64,000 nucleotides of DNA from assembly GCF_023715325.1 (NCBI RefSeq), contig NZ_JAMBNX010000007.1, positions 124,001 through 188,000 of the forward strand, given 5' to 3'. Origin of the DNA: Agromyces mediolanus. Its GTDB lineage: Bacteria; Actinomycetota; Actinomycetes; Actinomycetales; Microbacteriaceae. The translations under genes and the position numbers were made by a program. Positions 1 to 9,036 of this stretch are shown one piece after another. Each line of letters opens with the position of its first letter. The first letter of the stretch is position 1. Below the pieces are notes generated by a model. The model was not told where the DNA came from. It saw only the letters and a list, made by a program, of their open reading frames with translations, and made no database searches.

Positions 1-471
1 ACCGATCGTCAGCGCCGCCGTCGTCGTGGTCACGAGGATCCGGGGGATGCCGAAGCGCACCATCTGCGCGACCGCGTCGATGTCGGTGGTCGTCCGCGCG
101 AGCATGTCGCCGGTGCCGGCGGCCTCGACGACGGCGAGCGGGAGCCCGAGCACGGCCCGCAGGAAGCGTTCGCGAAGCCTGGCGAAGATCGTCTCGCCGA
201 GGCGCAGCGCGTGAAGCTGGGCGAAACGCGTGACCAACGCCTGCACCGTGGTCGCGCAGACCAGCGCGACCAGCACCAGTCCGATGCCGGTCGAGGTCGA
301 GGTGCCGTTCGTCAACGCATCGATGGCACGCCCGATCAGCCACGGGCTGAGCAAGCCGGCGACCGCGGCGAGTGCCTGGAGGGCGACGACCACGGAGAGC
401 ACGATGCGGTGTCCGCGGATGAGCGATGCGACTTCGGCACGGACTCTGGCTCCGTCTGCGATGGGGAGCAA
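1..471 (-). CDS. ABC exporter subunit, N-terminal part (runs off the window)
   Basis: Partial. The reverse strand encodes 157 residues that begin LLPIADGARVRAEV and contain hydrophobic segments typical of the transmembrane half of a type IV (ABCB-like) exporter. The ATPase half lies beyond the window. A TTG start at 471 is chosen because the upstream gene ends at 474-476 and its last codons contain a perfect AGGAGG seven bases before this TTG, so the two genes are translationally coupled. By pairing with the neighbour, whose ATP site is degenerate, this should be the catalytically competent half of a heterodimeric exporter. Substrate unknown. Confidence 0.8.
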   Translation of the reverse strand, partial: MLPIADGARVRAEVASLIRGHRIVLSVVVALQALAAVAGLLSPWLIGRAIDALTNGTSTSTGIGLVLVALVCATTVQALVTRFAQLHALRLGETIFARLRERFLRAVLGLPLAVVEAAGTGDMLARTTTDIDAVAQMVRFGIPRILVTTTTAALTIG

Positions 472-473
472 CG

Positions 474-2336
474 TCAGTCCTCCTCGGATTCGTCCGGGTT
501 CGTGATGGGGTGCGGGAGGGGGATCGAGCCCGTCGAGACGGCCTGGGCCCAGACCGTGTCGATCGAGCCCGTCCACGTCTCGTTCGAGACGACGGGCTCG
601 TCGGGCTCGGCGTCGTTGACCGTGCGGGCGACGACGGAGCGGTACTGGCGTCCGACCGGATCAGCCCTGCGCAACAGTCCGTCGTGGGTGCCGGTGCCCG
701 CGACGCGGCCGCCGTCGAGCACATGGACCTCGTCGGCCTGGGCGAGAAGCAGCGGACTGGAACTGACGACGACGGTCGTCAGCCCCTTCCGGGCCCTCCG
801 CAGGCGCGCAGCCACGATGGCCTCGGTGTTCGCGTCGAGCGCGCTGGTCGGCTCGACGAGGATGAGCACCTCGGCATCCGAGAGCAGCGCGCGGGCGAGG
901 CTCAGACGTTGCCGTTGCCCGCCGGAGAAGTTGCTGCCGCGCTCCGGGATGTGCTCGTCGAGCCCCCGTGGGAGGGCGTCCAATGCATCCTGCGCCGCGA
1001 CGGCGGCCAGGGCGTCGTCGACCCGCCGGCGTCGGGCGGCCGCGCTGCCCGGCAGCCCGGGCCGGCGCACCTCTCGGATGTCGAGCGCGTTCCGCAACGG
1101 GCCGGAGAAGAGGTAGGCGTCGGAGCCGACGAGAACGATGCGGTCGCGCACGTCCTTCACCCGGTGCCGCGTCAGTTCGGTGCCGCCCCACAGCACCTGG
1201 GATTCGCGCAAGGACCGGTCGTCACGACGGGCCAGGCGCTCGGCGACCGTGGTCGCGCTCGCCGGATCGTCCGAGACGATCGCCGAGAAACGGCCGGGGC
1301 GGATCACGATGCCGGAGGCGACGTCTGCGAGTTCGGTCGCCGTCTCTGGCGCGGGAACAGGCGTCTCGGGATCCTTGACCGCCGACTCGACGGCCAGCAC
1401 GTCGGTCATCCGGCGCGCAGCGACCATACCGCGTGCGAACGCGCCGGTCGCCTCGACCGTGATGCGCAGCGGCATGATCAGGAACACCGAGAATCCGTAG
1501 AAGGTCACGAGCTCTCCGGGTGAGATGGCGCCGTCCAGCACCAGGCTCGCAGCCATCCACACCACCACGGCCATGAACAGGCCGGGAAGGAGGATCTGCA
1601 GCGCGTCCATCCAGGTCGACACCTGCGCCATCTCGATGCCGCGCCGCCGCAACCGCTCGGATCCGAGTTCATAGCGGCGAGCGAAATACGCTTCTCCGCC
1701 GATGCCGCGCAGCACCCGGAGCCCGACCACCGTGTCGGTCGCGAGATCGGCCAGCGTGCCCTGTTCGGCCCGCCAGCGCGCCTGCCGCTGCTGCACCGGT
1801 CGCAGGAACGCCGTCATGACGAGGACGAGGAGGGGCATGCCGACCAGCACGACCATCCCGAGCTGGACCGAGGTCGCCATCGCGATGGCGCCCACGGCCG
1901 CATACGAGACCACACCGCCCGAGAACCGGGCCGTGACATCGAACAGCTCCCCGATCCGGATCGCGTCGTTCGCCACGGTGGAGGCGACTTCACCCGGAGA
2001 GGTCCCCGCCTTGATCGCCGCTCCGGTCGCGGCGCTGTGATGCGCGACGCGACGCGACAGCGACAACGAGGACCGCAACCAGTTCGACACCGCCATCCGG
2101 TGCCGCAGCACTGCGAAGCCCGCCTGCGCGAGCGCGACGCCCGCGAGTGCGAGCACCCAGGGCACGATGCCGCGGAAACCGCCCGCGGTGCCGCCATCGA
2201 TCGCCTGGCTCACGAGGTACGGCCAGGCCACCTGGCAGAGCATCCAGGCGATGCCGAAGAGGATCCCCGCAGCGAGGGTGCCGGGCTGTCGCCGCGCCTG
2301 CCACCACAACAGCCGGAACGGACCGCCCCGGCTCAT
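474..2336 (-). CDS. ABC exporter subunit with degenerate ATP-binding site
   Basis: 620 residues: a six-helix transmembrane domain (about 1-320) followed by a nucleotide-binding domain. The ABC signature is intact (FSGGQRQRL, about 470), but three ATP-site elements are lost. At about 352, where Walker A should be, the sequence reads IVSDDPASATT with no GxxGxGK. Walker B reads LILVEPTSALD (about 492) with Val for the Asp. The switch histidine region reads VVVSSSP (about 524). This is the pattern of the non-catalytic half of heterodimeric exporters, whose intact signature completes the partner's site. The ATG overlaps the stop of the hydrolase gene upstream (ATGA) and the next gene starts three bases after the stop, so all are co-transcribed. 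Substrate unknown. Confidence 0.88.
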   Translation of the reverse strand: MSRGGPFRLLWWQARRQPGTLAAGILFGIAWMLCQVAWPYLVSQAIDGGTAGGFRGIVPWVLALAGVALAQAGFAVLRHRMAVSNWLRSSLSLSRRVAHHSAATGAAIKAGTSPGEVASTVANDAIRIGELFDVTARFSGGVVSYAAVGAIAMATSVQLGMVVLVGMPLLVLVMTAFLRPVQQRQARWRAEQGTLADLATDTVVGLRVLRGIGGEAYFARRYELGSERLRRRGIEMAQVSTWMDALQILLPGLFMAVVVWMAASLVLDGAISPGELVTFYGFSVFLIMPLRITVEATGAFARGMVAARRMTDVLAVESAVKDPETPVPAPETATELADVASGIVIRPGRFSAIVSDDPASATTVAERLARRDDRSLRESQVLWGGTELTRHRVKDVRDRIVLVGSDAYLFSGPLRNALDIREVRRPGLPGSAAARRRRVDDALAAVAAQDALDALPRGLDEHIPERGSNFSGGQRQRLSLARALLSDAEVLILVEPTSALDANTEAIVAARLRRARKGLTTVVVSSSPLLLAQADEVHVLDGGRVAGTGTHDGLLRRADPVGRQYRSVVARTVNDAEPDEPVVSNETWTGSIDTVWAQAVSTGSIPLPHPITNPDESEED

Positions 2337-4807
2337 GAGCCGGTCCGGCGGATGAACGCCTCGCCGTTGCCGAACGCGGGGATCTCGGCGGGCGACTCCA
2401 CTTCCCAGCCGGCCGGGGCGGTGATCAGGGGAGCGACCGGGGCGTCGCCCGGGTTCCGGAGCCGCACGCGCAGCCCGCCGTCCGGTGCCGGGCGGAACTC
2501 CGTCAGCAGGTCGTCGGGAGTCACCGACACCGGCGCGGCGAAGGGCCGCTGCTCGCCCCGCACGAATCGCGGCTGCAGGGGCTGAGCGAGGTCGGCGGCG
2601 TATCCGCGCACGGTCGCGCGAGTGACCTCGGCTGGGCGGAAGCGATATCGGAACGCCCGGGTGAACTCCTGCCGCGCCTGGAAGTTCGTGAAGTGCAGGT
2701 TGTTGGCGATCCAGCTCTGGATGTGGCCGCGCGGCGCGACCAGCCGCCGCGCCCACTCCCCGGTGTGCAGCGCGCCGAGCTGCACGAGCGGGGCATCGTA
2801 GGTGCCCCAGAGCATCCCGCCGTCCTCGCCGCCCACGCCGATCGCATGCTGCACCGAGTACCAGTCTCTGCTGGTGTCGGGCAACTGCTCGTGGTCCGCC
2901 TCGAACACGGCCCCGGCGGTCTCGAGGAGGAAGCGCGGCGACCGGACGGCGAACGGGAACGCGATGTGGACGCTTTCCGGGGCGAACCGCTCGGCTTTCG
3001 AGATCCGCACGGCGAGCTCGAGGTCGGGGGCGCCCTCGGTGATGGTCAAGGTCGAGACGATGGCCTGGATGCCCGTGAGCGCGGATTCCCACCGCAGTTG
3101 CGTCACCGGGCCGACCACCCGGACGAGGACCGGACCGTCGCCCGACGCCGCCGCGCGGACGAATTCCGGACCGGGATGATCCGGATGGAAGAGCTTCGGG
3201 CTCACCGTCACGGCGGGATGTGCGCTGTCGCTCGGGATCTCCTCCGTGACCACGGCGCCGAGGCCCCAAGCCGCCTCGCCGTCCACGAGCTCGCGGCCGT
3301 TCGTCCGGTCGACGATCGACACGACGCCACCGGACTCGGGACGTACCGTCACCTCGTACCGGCCGGCGGCGACGGACTCCGGAGCGGGAGCCCATTCGCC
3401 GGGGGCCGGCACCTCGACGGAGACCGCCCCGAACGCGGGGACCGTCGCGGACACGGCCACCCGGCGCGTGCCGTCGTCGACCTCGACGTCCATGGTCTCG
3501 GTGCGCGCGTGCGGCGAGGGATTGAACACCAGGACGCGCCCCTCGAGCTCCGGCTCGTTCGCACCCACTCGGAGGAGGCGGTGCCAGGCTTCGATCGCCA
3601 AGTCGCGGCCGAAGTCGTAGGCGGCGTAGGCGAAGGAGGATTTCGCATTGTGGTGCGAGTGGCTGAACGTCGAATGCGGCTTCGAGTAGGTCTCCCAGCT
3701 GCCCCAGGTGTGCTCACCGTAGAGCAGCAGGCACTCGCGCACCTCGGCGAGGTCCGCGTCGACCTCCGCCGCGGTGCGGAGACGCACTGGCGCGCGTCGG
3801 TAGCCGAGGACCTCCGAGAAGGCGATCTCGCCCTCGCCCCCGCCCTCGCCGGCGAGCCGGGCGAGCGCGAAGTCGGTCTCCGCCTGGCGCAGCAGGGTGC
3901 GGGCCTCCCGGTACACGGCCACCTCGCGAGCGGTGGATCCGTGACCGTGCGACCACCAGTCCGCCCACTCGCCGCGCACGACGGGGAGCTCGGCCGTGGA
4001 CGCCTCGGCTTGGATCGCATCGAGCGCGTCGTCGATCGTCTCGCAGGCCATCGGGAGGTCGGGGTGCTTCGCGTTCCAGGCCTCCACCACGGCGGCGGGA
4101 CCCCTGGTCGGCCAGCGATTGTCGTTGCCGGCATGCACGACGGCCGTTGAGAACGGGTAGTCGTCGCGGCCGTCCAGGGCGCTGACGAACTCCTCGATGC
4201 GGGGCAGCGCGTGTGACACGTCGCCCTGGACGATGCCCCACTCCTCGCCGTAGCCGTAGTGCGTGGAGAGCCACACGAAGACCCGTCGGCCGGACGGCGT
4301 CTCCCACTGGAACGCGCTCGGCTGCGTGAACGGCGCACGCCCGTGGTCGGGGTTGAGCGCCATCACCAGCCGGGTCACGCCGGCGTCCAGCATCGGGTCC
4401 GTCGCGCCCCAGGAGATCCCGTTGACGTCGCCGTGCTGCTGGGTCCGCACGGGGATGCCCTGGGCTTGGAGCGCGCGGACGACGCGGAACATCTCATCGT
4501 GCTCCGGGGCGTCCGGCAACTGGGTCATGTTGAGGTAGCCGGCGGTCACCGACAGCCGTCCGGCCGAAAGCTGAGCGAAGAAGCGCCGGCGTTGCTCTGG
4601 GGCCGCCGTCTCGAGGAACGAGGCGACGGGACGGGCGGCCTCGAAGGTCCACCGCAGCGACGCCGGATCGGTCGCGGGATCCTGCTCAACGAGGTCGAGC
4701 ACTCGATCGACGATGCGACGGTGCATGCGGTCGATGATCCGTGGACTGTTGGTGTAGCCGACATCGTGATGCGTGTGCGGGATGAGTGAGATTCGTCGGA
4801 TGGCCAT
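2333..4807 (-). CDS. GH38-like glycoside hydrolase
   Basis: 824 residues. The N-terminus has the metal-binding motif HTHHDVGYT (residues 11-19), comparable to the Zn-binding HxD region of GH38 alpha-mannosidases. A later QQHGDVNGISW segment probably carries the nucleophile Asp. The C-terminal half is beta-rich, as in GH38 enzymes, but the usual HDILPGS-type motif seen in the second GH38 gene of this window (23403) was not found, so this belongs to a divergent branch. There is no signal peptide, so it should act in the cytoplasm on imported oligosaccharides. It lies between the sugar-binding lipoprotein gene and the ABC exporter genes in one leftward operon. An alpha-mannosidase-like activity is an inference; the substrate could be another glycoside. 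Confidence 0.8.
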   Translation of the reverse strand: MAIRRISLIPHTHHDVGYTNSPRIIDRMHRRIVDRVLDLVEQDPATDPASLRWTFEAARPVASFLETAAPEQRRRFFAQLSAGRLSVTAGYLNMTQLPDAPEHDEMFRVVRALQAQGIPVRTQQHGDVNGISWGATDPMLDAGVTRLVMALNPDHGRAPFTQPSAFQWETPSGRRVFVWLSTHYGYGEEWGIVQGDVSHALPRIEEFVSALDGRDDYPFSTAVVHAGNDNRWPTRGPAAVVEAWNAKHPDLPMACETIDDALDAIQAEASTAELPVVRGEWADWWSHGHGSTAREVAVYREARTLLRQAETDFALARLAGEGGGEGEIAFSEVLGYRRAPVRLRTAAEVDADLAEVRECLLLYGEHTWGSWETYSKPHSTFSHSHHNAKSSFAYAAYDFGRDLAIEAWHRLLRVGANEPELEGRVLVFNPSPHARTETMDVEVDDGTRRVAVSATVPAFGAVSVEVPAPGEWAPAPESVAAGRYEVTVRPESGGVVSIVDRTNGRELVDGEAAWGLGAVVTEEIPSDSAHPAVTVSPKLFHPDHPGPEFVRAAASGDGPVLVRVVGPVTQLRWESALTGIQAIVSTLTITEGAPDLELAVRISKAERFAPESVHIAFPFAVRSPRFLLETAGAVFEADHEQLPDTSRDWYSVQHAIGVGGEDGGMLWGTYDAPLVQLGALHTGEWARRLVAPRGHIQSWIANNLHFTNFQARQEFTRAFRYRFRPAEVTRATVRGYAADLAQPLQPRFVRGEQRPFAAPVSVTPDDLLTEFRPAPDGGLRVRLRNPGDAPVAPLITAPAGWEVESPAEIPAFGNGEAFIRRTGS

Positions 4808-4905
4808 GCCGCTCCAGCGGGTGCTCGTGGTCGAGAAGATGCGGAGGGAGGGACGCGCACGTGGGCACGCCCCTCCCGGGGGACGACGAATCGTCCGGTT
4901 CGAAA

Positions 4906-6267
4906 TCAGTCCGCGATCATCGACTCGTAGTCGCGCATGGCCGTGGACTGGGCGTCGGAGAGGGCTTGATCGATCGACTTCTCACCCACCAGGACGGCGA
5001 TGACCGCGTTGCGGATCTCGGACAGCACCGTCTGACCGGCCGGCGATGCCGGGTACGAACGTCCGTAGTCCAGGATCGCGTAGTAGTCGTCGATCACGGC
5101 GTCGAAGTTGGCGTCGGAGGATCCGGTCACCCACTTCTCCTTGATCACCTGATCGGCCTCCGGGGAACCGGTGAACAGGCCGGCGTTGATCCCGCCGTCG
5201 GCCTTGCGGGTCTCCCCGCGGGCGTCTCCGGCCGCTTCCCACGACCCGAGCGAGGTGACGTCGGTGATCCATGCGCACGCGGTGGCCGGGTTCTTCGCAC
5301 CGGCCGGGATGACGAACGCGGAGCCGCTGGCCGCGGCGAACGGCTCGCCCTTGGCGTCACGCAGCGGTACGACGCCCAGCTCCAGCTGGTCGGCGTACTT
5401 CGAGAGGCCGTTGACGTACCACTGCATGTTCATCTCGGCCGCGACCTGGCCGGCGACGTACTGGTTGTTGTCGCCGAACCGGTCGAACGAATCCGTGAAG
5501 CTCTTGTCCTTCGCGAATCCGCCCTGCGCGTCGTGGATCTGCTGCAGCAGCTCGATGCCGGCCTGGTTGGACGGGTCGTCGAGGGTGGGCTTGCCGTCGG
5601 CGTCGGTGAGCTGGCCGCCCATCGCCAGGATGTACAGCTCCGAGTTGGTGGCGTCGTTGGGGTCGAATCCGAGGACGGACGGGTTGCCGCCCTGCTCCTG
5701 GTACACCTTCTCGATGGCGGGCAGGAGCTTGGTGGTGTCGGAGGTGTCGAAGTCCTCCGCCGACACGCCCGCCTGGGCCAGGATCGCCTGGTTCACGATG
5801 ATCGCCGGGGGCTGGTAGAACTGCGGCGCGCCCCAGACGCGGTCATCCCAGGTCACTTCATCGGCGACCATCTTGTACCACCGCTCCTGGGGATCGACGT
5901 CCTTCGCCTCATAGCACGCGTCGAGCGGCAGGATGAGATCCTGCGCCGCGTACTGGGCGACGAGGCGGCGGTCCATCTGGACCACGTCGGGCACGTCGCC
6001 GCTCGCGACTCGCGTGGTGAGTTTCTGCGAGTCGAACGCGGTGGCATCGTGCGTGATCTCGACGTCCGGCATCTGTGCCGCCGCGTAGTCGAGACGCGCC
6101 TGGCCCACATCGTCCGCATTCTCGAACCCCCACATGCTGAGCGTGCCGGAGGGCTTGGCGGTGAAGTCGACGTCCGCACCGGCCTCCTCGCCTCCGCCGG
6201 CGCAGCCGGTGAGGGCCAGGGCGGCGATCGCGCCCAGGGCGACCGCGCCCGTGAACCGCTTCTTCAT
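4906..6267 (-). CDS. Sugar ABC transporter substrate-binding lipoprotein
   Basis: 453 residues with a lipoprotein signal peptide: KKR, a hydrophobic stretch, then LTGC with Cys22 as the lipidated residue. The mature part has the layout of family-1 (CUT1, MalE-like) extracellular solute-binding proteins. Start supported by GAAAGGAAACGAA upstream. It lies downstream of the two permease genes, the reverse of the usual order, and a 115-base gap with an operator-like sequence (6328-6345) precedes it, so it may also have its own promoter to raise binding-protein levels. No ATPase gene is present in the operon; CUT1 importers of actinobacteria commonly borrow a shared MsiK-type ATPase. Likely ligand: an oligosaccharide handled by the neighbouring hydrolases. 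Confidence 0.92.
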   Translation of the reverse strand: MKKRFTGAVALGAIAALALTGCAGGGEEAGADVDFTAKPSGTLSMWGFENADDVGQARLDYAAAQMPDVEITHDATAFDSQKLTTRVASGDVPDVVQMDRRLVAQYAAQDLILPLDACYEAKDVDPQERWYKMVADEVTWDDRVWGAPQFYQPPAIIVNQAILAQAGVSAEDFDTSDTTKLLPAIEKVYQEQGGNPSVLGFDPNDATNSELYILAMGGQLTDADGKPTLDDPSNQAGIELLQQIHDAQGGFAKDKSFTDSFDRFGDNNQYVAGQVAAEMNMQWYVNGLSKYADQLELGVVPLRDAKGEPFAAASGSAFVIPAGAKNPATACAWITDVTSLGSWEAAGDARGETRKADGGINAGLFTGSPEADQVIKEKWVTGSSDANFDAVIDDYYAILDYGRSYPASPAGQTVLSEIRNAVIAVLVGEKSIDQALSDAQSTAMRDYESMIAD

Positions 6268-6327
6268 TTCGTTTCCTTTCGTGGAGCGGCAGCTTCGCCG
6301 CTTTCGTGAGGTGAGAGGGCCAACCGG

Positions 6328-6345
6328 TGTGGGAACCTTCTCATA
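6328..6345. promoter_or_regulatory. Weak LacI-type operator before the binding-protein gene
   Basis: TGTGGGAACCTTCTCATA matches 15 of 18 positions of the best operator at 21771-21788. It lies about 60 bases upstream of the lipoprotein gene. The central CG step is replaced, so binding may be weaker. Candidate site for the LacI regulator at 19123. Confidence 0.5.
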
Positions 6346-6382
6346 TGGTTCGACGATGACCGCCGTCGAAGCGGGTGTCCGG

Positions 6383-7312
6383 TCAGCCCTTGTTGCCGGT
6401 CGTCGCGATGCCCTGGATGAAGTACCGCTGACCGAAGGCGAACAGGATGAGCATCGGAACCGTCACCAGGAGCGCCGCGACCATGACGTACTGATAGTCG
6501 CCCTCGCCGCCGTTGGTGGGGCTGTACTTCGTCATCGCGTACGCGATGCCGAGCGGCGCCGTGAACTCCTCGGGGGAGCCGCTGTTCAGGTAGATGAGGC
6601 TGCCCTGCAGGTTGTTCCAGCTCGCCTGGAACTCGAACAGGAAGACGATGATGAACGAGGGCACCGAGAGCGGCATGGCGATCCGCCAGAACATCCCCCA
6701 GTAGCTCGCGCCGTCGAGGCGCGCGGCCTCGAACAGCTCCCGTGGCAGGCCCATGAAGAACTGACGCTGGAGGAAGATGTAGAACGCCGAGCCGAACAGG
6801 TTGGCGCCCCAGAGCGGCACCCACGTTCCGACCAGCCCGGTCTCTTTCCAGATCAGGTACACGGGGATCATGGTGACCGCTGCCGGCAGCATCATGGTCG
6901 CGAGGACGACCCCGAACAACAGCCCACGACCAGGGAACCGGAAATAGGCGAAGCCGAACGCGACGATCGAACTCGCGACGGCGACCGCGGTCGCAGCGAG
7001 CAGGGCGATGCCGATGCTGTTGAAGAGCCAGTGCATCAGGGGCAGCTGGTCCCAGACCTCGCTGTAGTTCTGCGGGGAGAACGTCTTCGGGATGAGCTGG
7101 TTGTCGAACACCTCGCCGCGGGGCTTGAAGCTCGCCGACACCAGCCAGAGGAACGGGTAGGCGAACAGCAGCGCGAAGCCGGTCGCGACGATCGCCAGCA
7201 GCGTCCTGCCGATGACGGTCTTGGGCATGAGCTTCTTCCGGCGCTTGGGCGGAGCCGGCGCCTCGGCGGTCTCGGTGTCGACCGACTCGACCGCGGTGGG
7301 AGCGAGAGTCAT
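6383..7312 (-). CDS. Carbohydrate ABC transporter permease (MalG type)
   Basis: 309 residues with six predicted membrane segments and the cytoplasmic EAA loop (EAARLDGASYWGMFWRIAMP) that docks on the ATPase. A basic, charged N-terminus of about 45 residues (PPKRRKK) precedes the first helix. It is the second permease of a CUT1 importer. Its ATG at 7312 overlaps the stop of the first permease gene by one base. The gene is followed by a 115-base gap before the binding protein gene. Function is firm from family features; sugar specificity is not visible. Confidence 0.93.
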   Translation of the reverse strand: MTLAPTAVESVDTETAEAPAPPKRRKKLMPKTVIGRTLLAIVATGFALLFAYPFLWLVSASFKPRGEVFDNQLIPKTFSPQNYSEVWDQLPLMHWLFNSIGIALLAATAVAVASSIVAFGFAYFRFPGRGLLFGVVLATMMLPAAVTMIPVYLIWKETGLVGTWVPLWGANLFGSAFYIFLQRQFFMGLPRELFEAARLDGASYWGMFWRIAMPLSVPSFIIVFLFEFQASWNNLQGSLIYLNSGSPEEFTAPLGIAYAMTKYSPTNGGEGDYQYVMVAALLVTVPMLILFAFGQRYFIQGIATTGNKG

Positions 7313-8286
7313 CAGCGTCCTCCCTCGTAATAGACGAACTTGTTGCCGACCTTCATCTGGATGAACGTCACGCACATGATGATCACGAAGAGCAGCCACG
7401 CCATCGCGGCGGCGAACCCGAAGTTGAACTGGCGGAACGCCTGCTGGAAGAGGTAGATCGCGTAGAACAGCGAGGACTCGGGCGCAGCTCCGGACTGGTC
7501 GCGCCAGAACAGCACGTACGCCTGGTCGAACACCTGGAACGCGGCGATCGTCAGCACGATCGTGTTGAAGAACATCGCACCGGAGATCATCGGCAGCGTG
7601 ATGTTGACGAACTTGCGCACCGGTCCGGCCCCGTCGATGGACGCCACCTCGTACAGCTCCTGCGGCACGTTCTTGAGCGCGGCGAGGAAGATCACCATCG
7701 AGCCGCCGGTGGTCCAGAGGGCCATCAGGACGATGCTGGGCTTGATCCAGGCGGGGTCGATGAGCCACTGCGGCCCCTGGATGCCGAAGAAGCCGAGGAA
7801 CTCGTTCACCGCGCCGCTGTTGCCGTTCAGCAGGATGAGGAAGACCGAGGCGGTCGCGACGACCGGGGTCATCTTCGGCAGGTAGTAGAGGGTGCGGAAC
7901 ATTCCGGCGCCGCGCGCGACCCGGTTCAGGATCAGCGCGAGCAGCAGGGCGAACGCGATCTCGGCGGGGACGGCCATCAACGCGTAGACCAGCGTGTTCC
8001 CCAGGGACATCGCGACACGGGGGTCTTCCCAGAGCTGTTCGAAGTTCGCGAAGCCGGCGGGCGAGAGGGAGTTCCTCGCGAGGTTGTACTTGCTGAAGGC
8101 CAGCACCACGCTGTAGATCATCGCTCCGGCGGTGAAGATGCAGAACCCGATGATCCAGGGCGAGATGAACAGGTACCCGGCGATCGCTTCGCGACGGTCG
8201 TAGCGCTGTCGCGGCTTGCGTCCGGGGCGTCGGGACGCGTCTCGCGTGACGATGGCTTCCGTCGATGGGTCGACCTGGGGACTCAT
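7312..8286 (-). CDS. Carbohydrate ABC transporter permease (MalF type)
   Basis: 324 residues with six membrane segments and an EAA-like loop (EVASIDGAGPVRKFVNITLP). It is the first gene of the leftward transport operon and directly follows a promoter (TTGCCA, 17 bases, TACTCT at 8407-8379 on the reverse strand) whose start region is covered by an 18-bp LacI-type operator. It forms the membrane channel with the gene at 6383. Confidence 0.93.
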   Translation of the reverse strand: MSPQVDPSTEAIVTRDASRRPGRKPRQRYDRREAIAGYLFISPWIIGFCIFTAGAMIYSVVLAFSKYNLARNSLSPAGFANFEQLWEDPRVAMSLGNTLVYALMAVPAEIAFALLLALILNRVARGAGMFRTLYYLPKMTPVVATASVFLILLNGNSGAVNEFLGFFGIQGPQWLIDPAWIKPSIVLMALWTTGGSMVIFLAALKNVPQELYEVASIDGAGPVRKFVNITLPMISGAMFFNTIVLTIAAFQVFDQAYVLFWRDQSGAAPESSLFYAIYLFQQAFRQFNFGFAAAMAWLLFVIIMCVTFIQMKVGNKFVYYEGGR

Positions 8287-8354
8287 GAACCGAGCCTCCC
8301 CGTGGGGGTGTGAGCCATTCCCGTTCCTTCAGCTTCGTTGATGCGGTGGGCAGA

Positions 8355-8372
8355 TGTGGCATCGTTACCACA
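8355..8372. promoter_or_regulatory. LacI-type operator of the transport operon
   Basis: TGTGGCATCGTTACCACA is an imperfect palindrome centred on CG with seven of nine base pairs complementary. It lies immediately downstream of the -10 element of the transport promoter, over the expected transcription start. Four related sites occur in this window. Confidence 0.8.
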
Positions 8373-8378
8373 TTCGTG

Positions 8379-8407
8379 AGAGTACCCGGTGGGCGCCGGT
8401 GTGGCAA
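8379..8407 (-). promoter_or_regulatory. Promoter of the sugar transport operon
   Basis: On the reverse strand TTGCCA (8407-8402), a 17-base spacer and TACTCT (8384-8379). This fits a housekeeping-sigma promoter, with the operator at 8355-8372 positioned to block initiation. Confidence 0.65.
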
Positions 8408-8439
8408 GGTCGGCGTGAGGCATGGGCTGGAGCAGCACG

Positions 8440-9036
8440 TCAGGACCAGGCCGTTCCGGGATCGAGGCGCCGGGCGGCCGTCCCCTGAAGCCGCAGCGTC
8501 AGCTCCGCGGCGGTCTCGAGCTCCTCGTAGACGCTCACCGCCGAAGCCGGATCCGCTGCGGCGACGAGCCCGCCGTGGTTGGCGAGCAGGAGGGCATGCG
8601 CACCCCGGGAGGCGTCGGCCACGAGCGCCGCGAGTTCCTCCGATCCGGGCGGGGCGTAGGGCACGGTGAGTGTTCGCCCGAGCAGCCGGATCCGGTAGGG
8701 GGTGTACGGGGGCAGCGGGTCCTCGCCCGGCGCCGCGATGCAGGACAGTGCGGTCGCCGCCGGAGAGTGCAGGTGCACGATGCAGCCGGCATCGGGCCGG
8801 GCCCGGTAGACGGCGAGGTGCATCCCGGCCTCCTTGGTCGGGGCGGGGCCGTCGAGGTGCCGACCATCGAGGTCGAGGACGCTGACGGAATCGGGCGACA
8901 GCTCGCGCAGCGCCGCACCGGACGGGGTGACGAGCACACGGGACCCGTCGCGGAGGCTCGCGTTGCCGCTCGACCCGGGGGAGAGCCCCATGGCGGCGAC
9001 GACCGTGCACGCATCGGCGAGGCGAGCGGCGGTCAC
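8440..9036 (-). CDS. Class II aldolase family protein, OtnC-like decarboxylase
   Basis: 198 residues with the class II aldolase/adducin fold: a SSGNASLR-type N-terminal loop, the zinc-ligand segment HLHSPAATAL and a C-terminal LLLANHGG histidine. Proteins of this size next to a DUF1537 kinase are typically 3-oxo-tetronate-4-phosphate decarboxylases (OtnC), which release CO2 and give dihydroxyacetone phosphate. GTG start at 9036 overlaps the kinase stop (GTGA). Last gene of the DeoR-kinase-decarboxylase operon. The assignment rests on family plus context; a fuculose-phosphate-aldolase-like activity is an alternative. Confidence 0.82.
   Translation of the reverse strand: MTAARLADACTVVAAMGLSPGSSGNASLRDGSRVLVTPSGAALRELSPDSVSVLDLDGRHLDGPAPTKEAGMHLAVYRARPDAGCIVHLHSPAATALSCIAAPGEDPLPPYTPYRIRLLGRTLTVPYAPPGSEELAALVADASRGAHALLLANHGGLVAAADPASAVSVYEELETAAELTLRLQGTAARRLDPGTAWS

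Noticed and set aside
4808..4905. Terminator after the binding-protein gene
   Set aside because: Only short CCCC/GGGG pairings without a T-tract are seen, so readthrough into the GH38-like gene is more likely.
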